DNA of 64,000 nucleotides from Alloalcanivorax venustensis ISO4 (GTDB taxonomy: Bacteria > Pseudomonadota > Gammaproteobacteria > Pseudomonadales > Alcanivoracaceae). Positions 45,168 through 55,752 of the stretch are shown in pieces. A program made the position numbers and the translations under genes. Under the pieces are notes generated by a model that saw only the letters and a program-made list of their open reading frames with translations, was not told the DNA's origin and did no database searches. Position 1 is the stretch's first letter. Every line of letters starts with the position of its first letter. The stretch covers positions 1-64,000 of the forward strand of contig NZ_ARXR01000009.1 in assembly GCF_015356855.1 (NCBI RefSeq), read 5' to 3'.

Positions 45168-47453
45168 TTACTGCACCGTCCACCACACCGGCAACAACGC
45201 CTTCACTTCGCCGCGTGCGAAACGGTCGTCGATCAGGTGCACCACGCCCCGGTCGGTTTCGGTGCGGATCACGCGGCCGGCGGCCTGCACTACTTTCTGC
45301 AGGCCGGGGTAGAGGTAGGTGTAGTCGTAGCCGTCGCCGAACAGGGCCGCCATGCGTTGTTTGAACTGCTCGTTGACCGGGTTCATTTGCGGCAGGCCGA
45401 GGGTGGCGACGAAGGCGCCGATCAGGCGCGCGCCGGGCAGGTCGATGCCTTCGGCGAAGGCGCCGCCGAGCACCGCGAAGCCGATGCCCTGGCTGTGGGC
45501 CTGGAAGCGTTCCAGGAAGGCGTCGCGGGCGGCTTCGTCCATGCGCCGGTCCTGGGCCCAGACGGTGAGGTCCGGGTGGCGCTGGCGCAGGGTGGCGAGG
45601 GCCTGGTCCAGGTAGTCGTAGCTGCTGAAGAAGGCCAGGTAGTTGCCGGGCCGCTGGCGGTACTGGTCGGCGATAAGGTCGGCGATGGGGATCAGCGAGG
45701 CCGGGCGGTCGCGGAAGCGGGTGGAGATGCGGCGCGCCACGCGCACTTGCAGCTGGTCGGCCTGGAACGGCGACGGCACTTCGCTCCAGGCGGTGTTGTC
45801 CGGCAGGCCGAGCAGGTCGGCGTAGTAACGCGGCGGGCGCAGGGTGGCGGAGAACAGCACCGTGCTGCGGGTGCTTTCAAAGCGCGGGCGCAGTAGCGCG
45901 GCGGGCACCACGTTGCGCAGACAAAGGCGGCTGGCGCGGCGGCCTTTCAGGTTTTGTTGCCAGGTGATGTCGAACAGAAACGCATCGTCGTCGAACAGTT
46001 CCGCCACCCGTAAAAAGTGCAGCGCGTCGAAATAGAAGCGGGTGAGGTCGCTGTCCAGGGCGAAGGGTTGTTCGGCGAGGTAGTCGGTGATGGCGGCGGC
46101 GGTGCTTTGCAGCGTGTTCAGGAAGGCGATGGGCAGTTCCGGCTGTACCTGGTAATCGGCGTGCGGGTCCTCGACTTCGCTGTCCCGGTTCAGGCTGTTC
46201 CATTGCCGGTGCAGTTTTTCGAAGGCTTTTTTGAGCGCCACCGGCGCTTGTTTTTTGACGGCGCGGAAAGCGGCCTGATCCAGCTCGGCGGAGTACATGC
46301 CCCGGCCCCGCTCCACCAGGTTGTGCGCTTCGTCGGCGAGCACGGCGACGCGCCATTGGTTGCTGGTGGTGAGGCCGTGCAGCAGCGCGCTGAGGTCGAA
46401 GTAGTAGTTGTAGTCGCCCACCACCAGGTCGCTCCAGCGCGCCATTTCCTGGCTCAGGTAGTAGGGGCAGACGCTGTGTTCGAGGGCCAGTTCGCGCAGG
46501 CGCCCCTGGGTCAGCCGGGTTTCTTTGGCGGCGGCGGCGCGGGCGGCGGGAAGCCGGTCATAGAACCCCTGCGCCAGCGGGCAGGATTCGCCGTGGCAGG
46601 CTTTGTCCGGGTGTTCGCAGCTTTTGTCGCGGGCCACCAGTTCCAGCGTGCGCAGGGGCGCCGGGTCCAGGGTTTCCAGCGCGTCCAGTGCCAGCTTGCG
46701 GCCGGGGGTTTTGGCGCTGAGAAAAAAGATTTTATCCAGTTTCTGGCCGGGCATGGCTTTGAGCAGCGGGAACAGGGTGCCGACGGTCTTGCCGATGCCG
46801 GTGGGCGCTTCGGTGAGCAAGCAGCGGCCGGTGCTGGCGCTTTGGTAGACCGCTTCCGCCAGCTCCCGTTGCCCGGGCCGGAAGCGTTCGTGGGGAAATG
46901 CCAAATCAGCCAGGGCCCGGTCGCGGGCGTGGCGGTGGGCCAGTTCCTGATCGGCCCAGTGAATAAAAATCTCGCACTGGGTTTCGAAAAAGGCGCGCAG
47001 GTCTTCCGCGCTGTGGGTTTCGCGCAGCGGGGTTTCTTTCTGTTTGACGATGTCGAAATAAACCAGCGCCAGTTCCAGTTCGTCCAGCCCCCGCTCGGCG
47101 CACAGCAGCCAGCCGTAGATTTTCGCCTGGGCCCAGTGCAGGGCGCGGTGGTTGGCGGGCATCAGGTCCAGGTCGCCGCGGAAGGTTTTCACCTCTTCCA
47201 GACGGTTGTGCTTGGGGTCGTAGCCGTCGGCACGGCCGCGCACTTTCAGGTGTTTGAACTCGCCACTCAACGCGACCTCGTTTTCGTAACCCTCGCCCCG
47301 GCGACCGGCCACCACGGCGTGGCCGGCGATGCCTTCCTGGGCGGTGGGCGACGGCGTGAACCGCAGGTCCAGGTCGCCGGCCTTGGCGGTGAACTCGCAC
47401 AGGGCGCGCACCGCCACGGTGTAGGTGTTGGGGGTCCCGATGGCGTCGGTCAT
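45168..47453 (-). CDS. Iron-sulfur DEAH helicase with N-terminal PD-(D/E)XK-like domain
   Basis: A 761-residue XPD/DinG-type helicase. The first 160 or so residues look like a RecB/Cas4-type nuclease fold (RGRADGYDPKHNRLEEVKT, then HWAQAKIYGWLL). The helicase has Walker A TEAPTGIGKT, four Cys for an Fe-S cluster (SCEHPDKACHGESCPL and SVCPYYL), DEAH (LADEAHNLVERGRGMYS) and C-terminal motifs GAFAEGIDLPGARL and QAAGRVIRTETDRG. The ATG at 47453 overlaps the stop of the nuclease gene by 4 bases (ATGA) and has AGGTGA upstream; a GTG 6 bases earlier is possible. Likely acts with its partner in repairing damaged or crosslinked DNA. Confidence 0.88.
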   Translation of the reverse strand: MTDAIGTPNTYTVAVRALCEFTAKAGDLDLRFTPSPTAQEGIAGHAVVAGRRGEGYENEVALSGEFKHLKVRGRADGYDPKHNRLEEVKTFRGDLDLMPANHRALHWAQAKIYGWLLCAERGLDELELALVYFDIVKQKETPLRETHSAEDLRAFFETQCEIFIHWADQELAHRHARDRALADLAFPHERFRPGQRELAEAVYQSASTGRCLLTEAPTGIGKTVGTLFPLLKAMPGQKLDKIFFLSAKTPGRKLALDALETLDPAPLRTLELVARDKSCEHPDKACHGESCPLAQGFYDRLPAARAAAAKETRLTQGRLRELALEHSVCPYYLSQEMARWSDLVVGDYNYYFDLSALLHGLTTSNQWRVAVLADEAHNLVERGRGMYSAELDQAAFRAVKKQAPVALKKAFEKLHRQWNSLNRDSEVEDPHADYQVQPELPIAFLNTLQSTAAAITDYLAEQPFALDSDLTRFYFDALHFLRVAELFDDDAFLFDITWQQNLKGRRASRLCLRNVVPAALLRPRFESTRSTVLFSATLRPPRYYADLLGLPDNTAWSEVPSPFQADQLQVRVARRISTRFRDRPASLIPIADLIADQYRQRPGNYLAFFSSYDYLDQALATLRQRHPDLTVWAQDRRMDEAARDAFLERFQAHSQGIGFAVLGGAFAEGIDLPGARLIGAFVATLGLPQMNPVNEQFKQRMAALFGDGYDYTYLYPGLQKVVQAAGRVIRTETDRGVVHLIDDRFARGEVKALLPVWWTVQ

Positions 47454-49087
47454 TGCCACGTCACCTGGCAGACCGCCACCGGCAGGTCGCGGGCGATGAA
47501 AAAATCCAGCCAGCGGCGCTGGTTGTCCTGGAGCCGGTCGCCGGGGCCTTTGACTTCCACCATCCGGTAGCGACGCTGCGCCGGCCAGAACTGGATCAGG
47601 TCCGGCAGGCCGGCCCGGTTGGCGGCGATGTCCGCCAGCAACCGTTCAAAACACAGCGCCAGATGCTCGGCGGGCAGGCAATCCAGCGCCTGTTCCAGCA
47701 GCGCTTCGGAGAGCCGGCCCCAGTGCACGAACGGCGACAGGCGACCGAACTTTTCCCGGTAGCGGGCCAGGATCCGCGCCCGGTGCTCGCCGTCCGCCAA
47801 GGTCTGGAAGCCGGCGTCGAATTCGGCCCGGCGGCGGTGGCGAAACTCCGGGTGGTGCAAATCCGCCGGGCCGCCCTGGAACGGGTGGAAGAAGGCGCCG
47901 GGCACGGGCGCGAAGATCGCATCCCAGAACAGCAACCCGAACAGCCCCGGGATCAGGCTGTTCTCCACGTAATGGACCGGTGCCTCGGGGGTGGCCAGGG
48001 CCTGGGCCGCCGCCTGCTCCACGCTGGCCGCCGGCGGCAGGGACAGGTGCAGCACCTGGGGCCGGGCCGGCGCCGTCGGGGTTGGCCGGGGCAGGCCCAG
48101 CTTGCGGTGCAGCCGGGGCAGCAGGCGCCGCAGCTGCTGGCGCTCCGCTTCGCTTTCCGGAGCCTGCTCAGCGTCCCGCGCCAGGGTCAGGGCGGCGTCA
48201 TACTGTTCCCGGCGCTCCAGCACCCGCAGTTGCCGGCCCCGGGCACCAGGATGGCGGCAATCACTATACAGCGCACCGGCCCGTTCCAGTTCCCCGGCCC
48301 GCTCCCACTCCCGCGCCAGCTTGAAACACAGCCGGTCCCAGCGCTCCCGGGCCCAAGGGCTATCCGGCGCCGGCGGCAGCCCCGCTTCCACCTCCTCCAG
48401 GGCGTCGCCCGCCTGAAACCGGTCCCGGCAGGCGTTCAGGTGCAGGTAGGCGTCCACGTCCCGCCGGCTCTGAAACGGCCGCACGCTCTGGCTGAAACTC
48501 ACCGGCTCGTACTGGAAGGTGCCCAGGTCGCTGAGCACGAACTCGGACCAGTCCTGATAGAGATTGCCGAAGAACATCAGCCGGAAGCGGTCGCACAGGG
48601 GCATCAGGGTGAGGTGGTACACCGGCGTGTCCGAAGGCGCCTGGTGAACGTCTTCGAGTTCGGACAGCGCTTCCAGCCAGTCCGCCTTGCGGGCCGAGGC
48701 CGGCACCCCGGCGGCGGCCAACGGCTCACGCAACAGGTGGCGCAGTTCCGCCTTGGTGAACAGCCGGAACAGGGTCGGCAGGTCGAGCGTCGGGGCCGGG
48801 TCCAGCCAGCCGTGATCGATCAGCGGCGCGGCGGCGCTGAGGGTGTCGCCGATCTCCGGGTAGACCAGTTTATCCGCCCGGAAGTGTTCGCCCTTGCGCA
48901 TCACCATGCGCACCAGCAGCGCCCGGGCCGGCCGGGGCAGTGCGCCAAACGCCGACACGAAGACCAGCTCGTCGTCGTTCAGCAGATCGCCATGGCGCGA
49001 CGCCACCCAGCTCAGCACTTCCTGGAAGTGGTGCAGGTAGTAAAACGGGTCGTCCAGAGTGACGTTGGCGATCGGGGCACTGTCCAT
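47450..49087 (-). CDS. FAN1-like VRR-NUC domain nuclease
   Basis: 545 residues, close to the bacterial FAN1 length. The C-terminal VRR-NUC domain shows GLPDLIQFWPAQRRYRMVEVKGPGDRLQDNQRRWL, with the catalytic Asp, Glu and Lys of the PD-(D/E)XK fold. The FAN1 region upstream includes LIPGLFGLLFWDAIFAPVPGAFFHPFQGGPADL, and the helical N-terminal portion (FYYLHHFQEVLSWV) is also typical. FAN1 is a structure-specific 5' flap nuclease able to act on interstrand crosslinks. It is translationally coupled to the Fe-S helicase, so a joint repair function is likely. Confidence 0.9.
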   Translation of the reverse strand: MDSAPIANVTLDDPFYYLHHFQEVLSWVASRHGDLLNDDELVFVSAFGALPRPARALLVRMVMRKGEHFRADKLVYPEIGDTLSAAAPLIDHGWLDPAPTLDLPTLFRLFTKAELRHLLREPLAAAGVPASARKADWLEALSELEDVHQAPSDTPVYHLTLMPLCDRFRLMFFGNLYQDWSEFVLSDLGTFQYEPVSFSQSVRPFQSRRDVDAYLHLNACRDRFQAGDALEEVEAGLPPAPDSPWARERWDRLCFKLAREWERAGELERAGALYSDCRHPGARGRQLRVLERREQYDAALTLARDAEQAPESEAERQQLRRLLPRLHRKLGLPRPTPTAPARPQVLHLSLPPAASVEQAAAQALATPEAPVHYVENSLIPGLFGLLFWDAIFAPVPGAFFHPFQGGPADLHHPEFRHRRRAEFDAGFQTLADGEHRARILARYREKFGRLSPFVHWGRLSEALLEQALDCLPAEHLALCFERLLADIAANRAGLPDLIQFWPAQRRYRMVEVKGPGDRLQDNQRRWLDFFIARDLPVAVCQVTWQ

Positions 49088-49136
49088 TTGGCTAGCATAC
49101 CAATGGACAGTGCCCGCTCCAATCAGTCCGTTCCGG

Positions 49137-50380
49137 TCAGATAACGCCGTCGCGCCGCAGCTGTTCGATGGCGACCGTGTCGAGGCCCAGCACCTGGCTC
49201 AGCACGTCGCCGGTGTGCTCGCCGAGCAGCGGCGGCGCACTGGCGTAACGCACCGGCGAACCGGACAGGCGCAGGGGGCTGCCCACCAGGGGCACGCTTT
49301 GGCTCAACGGGTGGGAGAGATCGATGCGCAGCCCCCGGTGTTGCACCTGCGGATCCCCAAACACCTGCTCGATGGTGTTCACCGGGCCGCCGGGCACGCC
49401 GGCTTCCTCAAGCAGGCGCAGCCACTCGGCGGTGGTCTTCATCACCGTGGTCTGGCGCAGGGCCGGAATCAGCGAATCGCGGTTGGCCACCCGGGCGGCG
49501 TTGGTGGCGTAGCGCTCGTCGGTGGCCCACTCCGGGCGGCCGGCGACTTCACAGAAGCGGGCGAACTGGCCGTCGTTGCCGATGGTGAGAATGATGTCGC
49601 CGTCGGCGGCGGGGAACGTCTGGTAGGGCACGATGTTGGGGTGGGCGTTGCCCATGCGCCCGGGGGCGGTGCCGCTGGTGAGGAAGTTCATCGCCTGATT
49701 GGCGAGGGTGGCCACCTGCACGTCCAGCAGGGCCATGTCGATGTGCTGACCCTGGCCGGATTGATGGCGATGGTTCACCGCCGCCAGCACCGCGATGGCC
49801 GCGTACAGGCCGGTGGTGATGTCGGTGAGGGCCACGCCGGCTTTCACCGGACCGCCGCCGGGTTCGCCGTCCGGCTGGCCGGTGATGCTCATCAGGCCGC
49901 CCAGGCCCTGGATCAGAAAGTCATAGCCCGGCCGCTCCGCGTAGGGCCCGTCCTGGCCGAAGCCGGTGATTGAGCAGTAGATCAGGCGCGGATTGATCGC
50001 CGCCAGGGACGCATAATCCAGGCCGTAGCGCTTGAGGCCGCCGACCTTGAAGTTCTCCAACAGCACGTCGCTTTCCGCCACCAGCTCTTTCACCAGCCGC
50101 TGGCCTTCCGGGCGGGTGATGTCGATGGTGACCGACTGCTTGTTGCGGTTGGCGCTCAGGTAGTAGGCGGATTCGGAGGTGGGCGCGCCCTGGCCGTCGT
50201 TGAGATAGGGCGGGCCCCAGGCGCGGGTGTCGTCGCCCCGGCCGGGGCGCTCGACTTTAATCACTTCGGCGCCCAGATCGCCGAGGATCTGACCGGCCCA
50301 GGGGCCGGCCAGAACCCGCGACAGATCCAGGACGCGCAGGCCGTCCAGGGCGCCCCTGGCGGCGCCCGTTCGCATCCCGG

Positions 50381-50384
<4 letters not shown>
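49137..50384 (-). CDS. CaiB/BaiF family (class III) CoA transferase
   Basis: A 415-residue class III CoA transferase with [36 protein letters not shown] at the start, the catalytic Asp in [17 protein letters not shown] and the C-terminal HRGLRIDL segment. The ATG at 50384 overlaps the gcdH stop by 4 bases (ATGA); the longer in-frame ORF to 50648 would lie inside gcdH. Next to glutaryl-CoA dehydrogenase it probably activates glutarate using succinyl-CoA or another donor (inference from context). Confidence 0.92.
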
Positions 50385-51568
<1,184 letters not shown>

Positions 51569-51745
51569 GGAATTCGTCCTCTTCATTCCGAACCAAAGTC
51601 GGCCTGTCACGCCCCGGGGCGCCGCAAACCGGTGTCATTATTGGATTTGGGCGTCATCCTAGGGAGAACAGCGCACCGCTTTCAAACGATAAAATTGCAC
51701 CAACCTGTGCTATTTTGTCACTTTTTGATAGCAAGCGAGTGAATC

Positions 51746-52654
51746 ATGCGCCGAAAAATCCCCGCCACCACCGCCCTGGTCGGCTTCGAGGCCGCCGCCC
51801 GCCACCAGAGTTTCACCAAGGCGGCGGAAGAGCTGGCCCTGACCCAGAGCGCCATCTGCCGGCAGATCGCCAACCTGGAGGACTTCCTGGGCGTGAAGCT
51901 GTTCCGGCGCACCCGGCGCGGCGTGCAGCTCACCGAGGCCGGCCGCACCTACAGCCGCCGGGTCACCGCGCGTCTGGACGATCTGGAGCGCGATACCCTG
52001 GCGGTGATGGGCCAGCACGGCCCAGGGCAGACCCTGGAACTGGCGGTGGTGCCCACCTTCGCCACCCGCTGGCTGCTGCCCCGACTGCGCGGCTTCCACG
52101 ACGCCCACCCGGGCATCACCGTGAACCTGACCAACCGCACCCGGCCGTTCCTGTTCGCGGACACCGAATTCGACGCCGCCATCTACTTCGGCGACGGCGA
52201 GTGGCCCGGCACCCGCACCACCGCGCTGATGCACGAAGAGCCGGTGCCGGTGTGCAGCCCGCGCCTGCTCAACGCCAACGGCGTGCGCACTCCGCAGCAG
52301 CTCGCCGAGCAGACCCTGCTTCAACAGACTACGCGCCCCTACGCCTGGCGGGAATGGTTTGATTCGCTGGGCCTGCGGGTGGACCAGGACATGGCCGGCC
52401 CGCGCTACGAGCTGTTCTCAATGCTCGCCGAGGCGGCCATGCAGGACATGGGCGTGGCGCTGATTCCGCCCTTCCTGATCCGCCAGGAGCTGGAGGCCGG
52501 GCGGCTGGTTGTGCCGTTTCAGCACAGCTACCGCACCGCCAAGGCCTACCACCTGGTATTGCCGGAGCGCAAAGCGGAAGACCCCAGCCTGAGCGCGTTC
52601 AGCGACTGGCTGGTGGCGGAGGTTACCGCGTTTAAGGAGACGGCGGCGCTGTAA
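51746..52654 (+). CDS. LysR family regulator (GcdR/GcvA-like)
   Basis: A 302-residue LysR protein with an N-terminal winged helix (ALVGFEAAARHQSFTKAAEELALTQSAICRQIANLEDFLGVKLFRR, residues 8-53) and a periplasmic-binding-like effector domain. Divergent from gcdH with a 177-base gap, it very probably controls the glutaryl-CoA genes, as GcdR does in pseudomonads. Its 3' end overlaps the convergent di-heme peroxidase gene by 23 bases. Confidence 0.92.
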   Translation: MRRKIPATTALVGFEAAARHQSFTKAAEELALTQSAICRQIANLEDFLGVKLFRRTRRGVQLTEAGRTYSRRVTARLDDLERDTLAVMGQHGPGQTLELAVVPTFATRWLLPRLRGFHDAHPGITVNLTNRTRPFLFADTEFDAAIYFGDGEWPGTRTTALMHEEPVPVCSPRLLNANGVRTPQQLAEQTLLQQTTRPYAWREWFDSLGLRVDQDMAGPRYELFSMLAEAAMQDMGVALIPPFLIRQELEAGRLVVPFQHSYRTAKAYHLVLPERKAEDPSLSAFSDWLVAEVTAFKETAAL

Positions 52655-53894
52655 CGGCCTCGGGCAGCGGCGCGCTGTTCAGGGTTTTCAGGAAGGCGAC
52701 CAGGTCCGCCACCTGGCGGTCGGTGAGGTCGGGGATCAGGTCCAGGGTGTCTTCGCGCTTGCCCAGGGTCTCGCCGTCCGGTGGCTCCAGGTAAAACCGC
52801 ACCGCCTGTTCCAGCGTGGCGAAGCGCCCGTCGTGGAAATACGGCGCGGTGCGCGCCACGTTGCGCAGGCTGGGGGTCTTGAAGGCGCCGCGCTGGCTTT
52901 CCGGCGGCGGCAGGAAACGCAGACGGTCGGCGTCGCCGTCATCGCCCGCGTAGGGCCCGGCGGCGTTGAACGGGCTCGCGGCGAGGCGCCGCAGCCCCTG
53001 CTCCCGGCCGGTGTCCCGGTGGTCCGTGACCGGCACGCCCAGGTTGTGGAACGCCTGGTTGCTGAACTCCGGGCCGCTGTGGCAGAGCGTGCATTGCGCC
53101 TCGCCGACGAACAGCTTGAGCCCGCGCCGGGCGGCGGCGGGGAAGGCGTCGTCCGGCAGCGGGTCCGGGTTGTCGGCGAGCGCGGCGGCGAAGCGGTCGA
53201 ACGGCGAATCATAGCGCACCAGCCGCCGCTGCCAGGCGGCCAGCGCCACGCCCAGATTGGCCATCACCCGGTTGACCGCCTCCTGGTCGGCCGCCGCCAT
53301 GCGCCGCCAGGCCCGGCCTTCGAGCGAGTCCGATGCGGCCTGGGGCGAGCCGTGGGCCGGGAAACGCGTGCCCTCGGACATCGGTGGCAGGGGGCCGAAG
53401 CGGCGCCGGTAGGCGGCGCGCAAATCCTTATTTCGATACAGCGTATGCGCCAGGTTCAGACGGTCGTTATCCAGCTCCCGAGGGTTCTCAATCACCAGAA
53501 GCATTTGCGACCAGAGGCTATCGGCGGCGCCGTCCCATTGAAACCAGGGGTTGTCCGCCACATTGATCAGAGTCGGAGTATTGCGGTGGCCGCGCCCGGC
53601 CGCTTCCGGCAGGGCCAGGCCGTCCGTGAAGGCGCGTTCCGGCTGGTGGCAAGAGGCGCAGGAAAAGCGGCCGTCCCCGGACAGCCGGCGGTCGAAGAAC
53701 AGGCGCTGGCCGAACTCCGCCAGCGCCGGGTCCGGAATTTCCGGCGGGGTATGGCCCGGCGGCACCGCCAGCGCCCGCACCGCGGCCCGCTCGGCGTCCG
53801 TGAACGCGGTGTCACCGGCGCCAGCGGCGGCCAGCCAGGGCACCGCCACAGCCAGCGCCGCGATCAGGGCGGCGCCTCCCAAGAGCCGGCTCAT
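52632..53894 (-). CDS. Di-heme cytochrome c peroxidase/MauG family protein
   Basis: A 420-residue exported protein (signal peptide LLGGAALIAALAVAVPWLAAAGA). It has two c-type heme sites: SCASCHQPERAFTDG near residue 80 and CTLCHSGPEFSNQAFHNLG near residue 265. PSLRNVARTAPYFHDGRFATLEQAVRFY near the C-terminus is the usual conserved segment. Family members reduce H2O2 or oxidise protein residues in the periplasm; the exact activity is unclear. Its ATG overlaps the stop of a FixH-like gene by 4 bases, so the two are coupled. Confidence 0.92.
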   Translation of the reverse strand: MSRLLGGAALIAALAVAVPWLAAAGAGDTAFTDAERAAVRALAVPPGHTPPEIPDPALAEFGQRLFFDRRLSGDGRFSCASCHQPERAFTDGLALPEAAGRGHRNTPTLINVADNPWFQWDGAADSLWSQMLLVIENPRELDNDRLNLAHTLYRNKDLRAAYRRRFGPLPPMSEGTRFPAHGSPQAASDSLEGRAWRRMAAADQEAVNRVMANLGVALAAWQRRLVRYDSPFDRFAAALADNPDPLPDDAFPAAARRGLKLFVGEAQCTLCHSGPEFSNQAFHNLGVPVTDHRDTGREQGLRRLAASPFNAAGPYAGDDGDADRLRFLPPPESQRGAFKTPSLRNVARTAPYFHDGRFATLEQAVRFYLEPPDGETLGKREDTLDLIPDLTDRQVADLVAFLKTLNSAPLPEAVTAPPSP

Positions 53895-54346
53895 CCCCCG
53901 CAGCAGGGCAGCGTCAGCCAGGCCCGGTCTTCGCCGTCGTCACCGTCGATGGCGAGCTGCAGGGTCCAGGCACCGCCCATATGGAAGTACAGCCCCTCCA
54001 CCAGGATCAGGCCGTCGCGGGCGCTCACTTGCGGTTCGGACTGCATGCCGTGGGCGAAGCCGTCTTCACGGCCGTGGCGCATGCCCGCTTCAACGGAGAC
54101 GGCGGAGGCGTCCAAGGGCGTGTCGGGGTTATCCATGCTCACCACCCGTAACCCCAGGCTGAAGTGCTCGCCCTCGGGCAGCGGCTCGGGCACCTGGCGC
54201 ACTTCCACCCGGTAACGTCCCTGCTCGCTCAACACCTGGGCGGGCACGGCGCCGGCGGCGTCATCGCCTCCGGCGGCCAGTACGGACGGCGACCAGAGGA
54301 TCGCGAAGAGCAAGGCCAAAAGGGGCAGGCGGCGCGCTGTTATCAT
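53891..54346 (-). CDS. Exported FixH/YtkA-like protein
   Basis: A 151-residue protein with a signal peptide (LPLLALLFAILWSPSVLA) and one Ig-like domain matching the YtkA/FixH pattern: YRVEVRQVPEPLPEGEHFSLGLRV, AGMRHGREDGFAHGMQSEPQV, LYFHMGGAWTLQLAI. It ends in a Cys pair (LPCCGG). The HG/HGM/HMGG segments resemble copper-handling domains, but no metal site is proven. Coupled to the di-heme peroxidase gene. Confidence 0.75.
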   Translation of the reverse strand: MITARRLPLLALLFAILWSPSVLAAGGDDAAGAVPAQVLSEQGRYRVEVRQVPEPLPEGEHFSLGLRVVSMDNPDTPLDASAVSVEAGMRHGREDGFAHGMQSEPQVSARDGLILVEGLYFHMGGAWTLQLAIDGDDGEDRAWLTLPCCGG

Positions 54347-54452
54347 TATCGGGCTCCCGGTGATCCAAACTTGTCATCGTCGTCACGGCGGCGTGAGCCT
54401 TCCGTGAAACGCCGTGTTTACCCTGGCGGTTTTCGGCGGCCCGGGCGGCGCT

Positions 54453-55748
54453 TCAAGAGCGCCGCGCCGGGGCCTCCGGATCCGCTTCCCGGCGCCGCTG
54501 GGCCCGTCCCAGCAGAAAGCCGGTGCCCGCCCAGGTGAGGGCAATGCCAGCGCCGATGAACATGGCCAGCCCCGGCAGCTCGCCGAGCAGATCCAGCGCC
54601 CGCTTCACCCAGCCGCTGACCGCGTCGCCGCCGCGATAGACCACGGTGTCGATGAAGTTCTTGGCTTTGAACTTCTGCTGCGGCGGCACCACGGTGTAGA
54701 GCATCTCCCGGCCGGGCCGCACCAGCGCGTATTCCCCGGCCCGGCGCGCCACCATGATCACCACGAACACCGCGAAGGTGGGCGCCAGCGCCAGCCACAG
54801 GAAACCGGCGGCGATCACCACCGGCACCGCCACCAGCAGCACGCCGATGCCCAAACGCTGGGCGATGCGCCCGGTGAGGAAAACCTGGGTCAGGATGGCG
54901 AGCCCCTGGACCACGGTATCGATCAGGCCGAACACCTGGGTCTGCCGGGTGGGGTCCGGGAAGTGCTCCGCCACCAGCCGCGCCTGCTCGAAGTAGAGAA
55001 AGGTGCTGACGCTGGCCAGCAGCACCACGAACACGGCGATGCCGATCAGAAACGGGGTGCGGGCCACCTCGGCGGCGCCCTCGAAGGGGTTGCCGCCGAG
55101 CGGCACATGGCGGCTCTCCTCCTGCGACCGCGTCCCGGCCGGCAAGGGATTGCGGTCGCGCCAACGGTACAGCCATACCCCGGCGCCGGCGCTCGCCGCC
55201 AGCAACAGGGCCGCCAGCATCAGCAGGCCCACATGGCCCACCGGCGCCACCAGCAGCGCCCCCAGGCCGGGCCCGGTGAGCCCGCCCAGGCTGGCGCCGC
55301 CGGCGATCATGCCGAACAGGCGCTTGGCCTGGGTGGTGGAGAACACGTCGGCGAGCACGCTCCAGGCCAGGGAAATCGCCACCAGGTTGAACACCGACAA
55401 CCAGATATAAAAACTGCGCGCCGCCCAGGGGTTTTCCGGCCAGCGCAGGAAAACCGCGGCGAACAGCAGCAGGTTGGCGACGAAAAAACCGTAGGCCCAG
55501 GGCATGATGCGCCGCCGCGCCACTCTCGAGGCCAGCCAGCCAAACAGCGGCAGCACCGCCAGCGTCGCCACGAAGGTGCCGGTGAACAGCCACTGCAGGT
55601 TGTCCACGCCGCCGGCCACGCCCATGGTTTCGCGTACCGGGCGCAGCATGAAATAACCGGTGAACAGCAGGAAGAACATCAACAGACCGGCAAGCACCGA
55701 AGGCGCTTCCCGGCTGTGCAGATTGAACAAGCGGGCGAAGGTGCTCAC
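54453..55748 (-). CDS. MFS transporter related to nucleotide (NTT-like) carriers
   Basis: A 431-residue membrane protein with about 12 helices. The opening LHSREAPSVLAGLLMFFLLFTGYFMLRPVRETMG and the following SVLADVFSTTQAKRLFGMIAGGASLGGLTGP resemble the Npt1/Npt2-type MFS proteins related to ATP/ADP translocases. Charged or small residues in that loop are typical. The substrate in free-living bacteria is unknown. It starts 4 bases after the aldo/keto reductase stop, so both are one transcript. Confidence 0.85.
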   Translation of the reverse strand: MSTFARLFNLHSREAPSVLAGLLMFFLLFTGYFMLRPVRETMGVAGGVDNLQWLFTGTFVATLAVLPLFGWLASRVARRRIMPWAYGFFVANLLLFAAVFLRWPENPWAARSFYIWLSVFNLVAISLAWSVLADVFSTTQAKRLFGMIAGGASLGGLTGPGLGALLVAPVGHVGLLMLAALLLAASAGAGVWLYRWRDRNPLPAGTRSQEESRHVPLGGNPFEGAAEVARTPFLIGIAVFVVLLASVSTFLYFEQARLVAEHFPDPTRQTQVFGLIDTVVQGLAILTQVFLTGRIAQRLGIGVLLVAVPVVIAAGFLWLALAPTFAVFVVIMVARRAGEYALVRPGREMLYTVVPPQQKFKAKNFIDTVVYRGGDAVSGWVKRALDLLGELPGLAMFIGAGIALTWAGTGFLLGRAQRRREADPEAPARRS

Positions 55749-55752
55749 GCCG

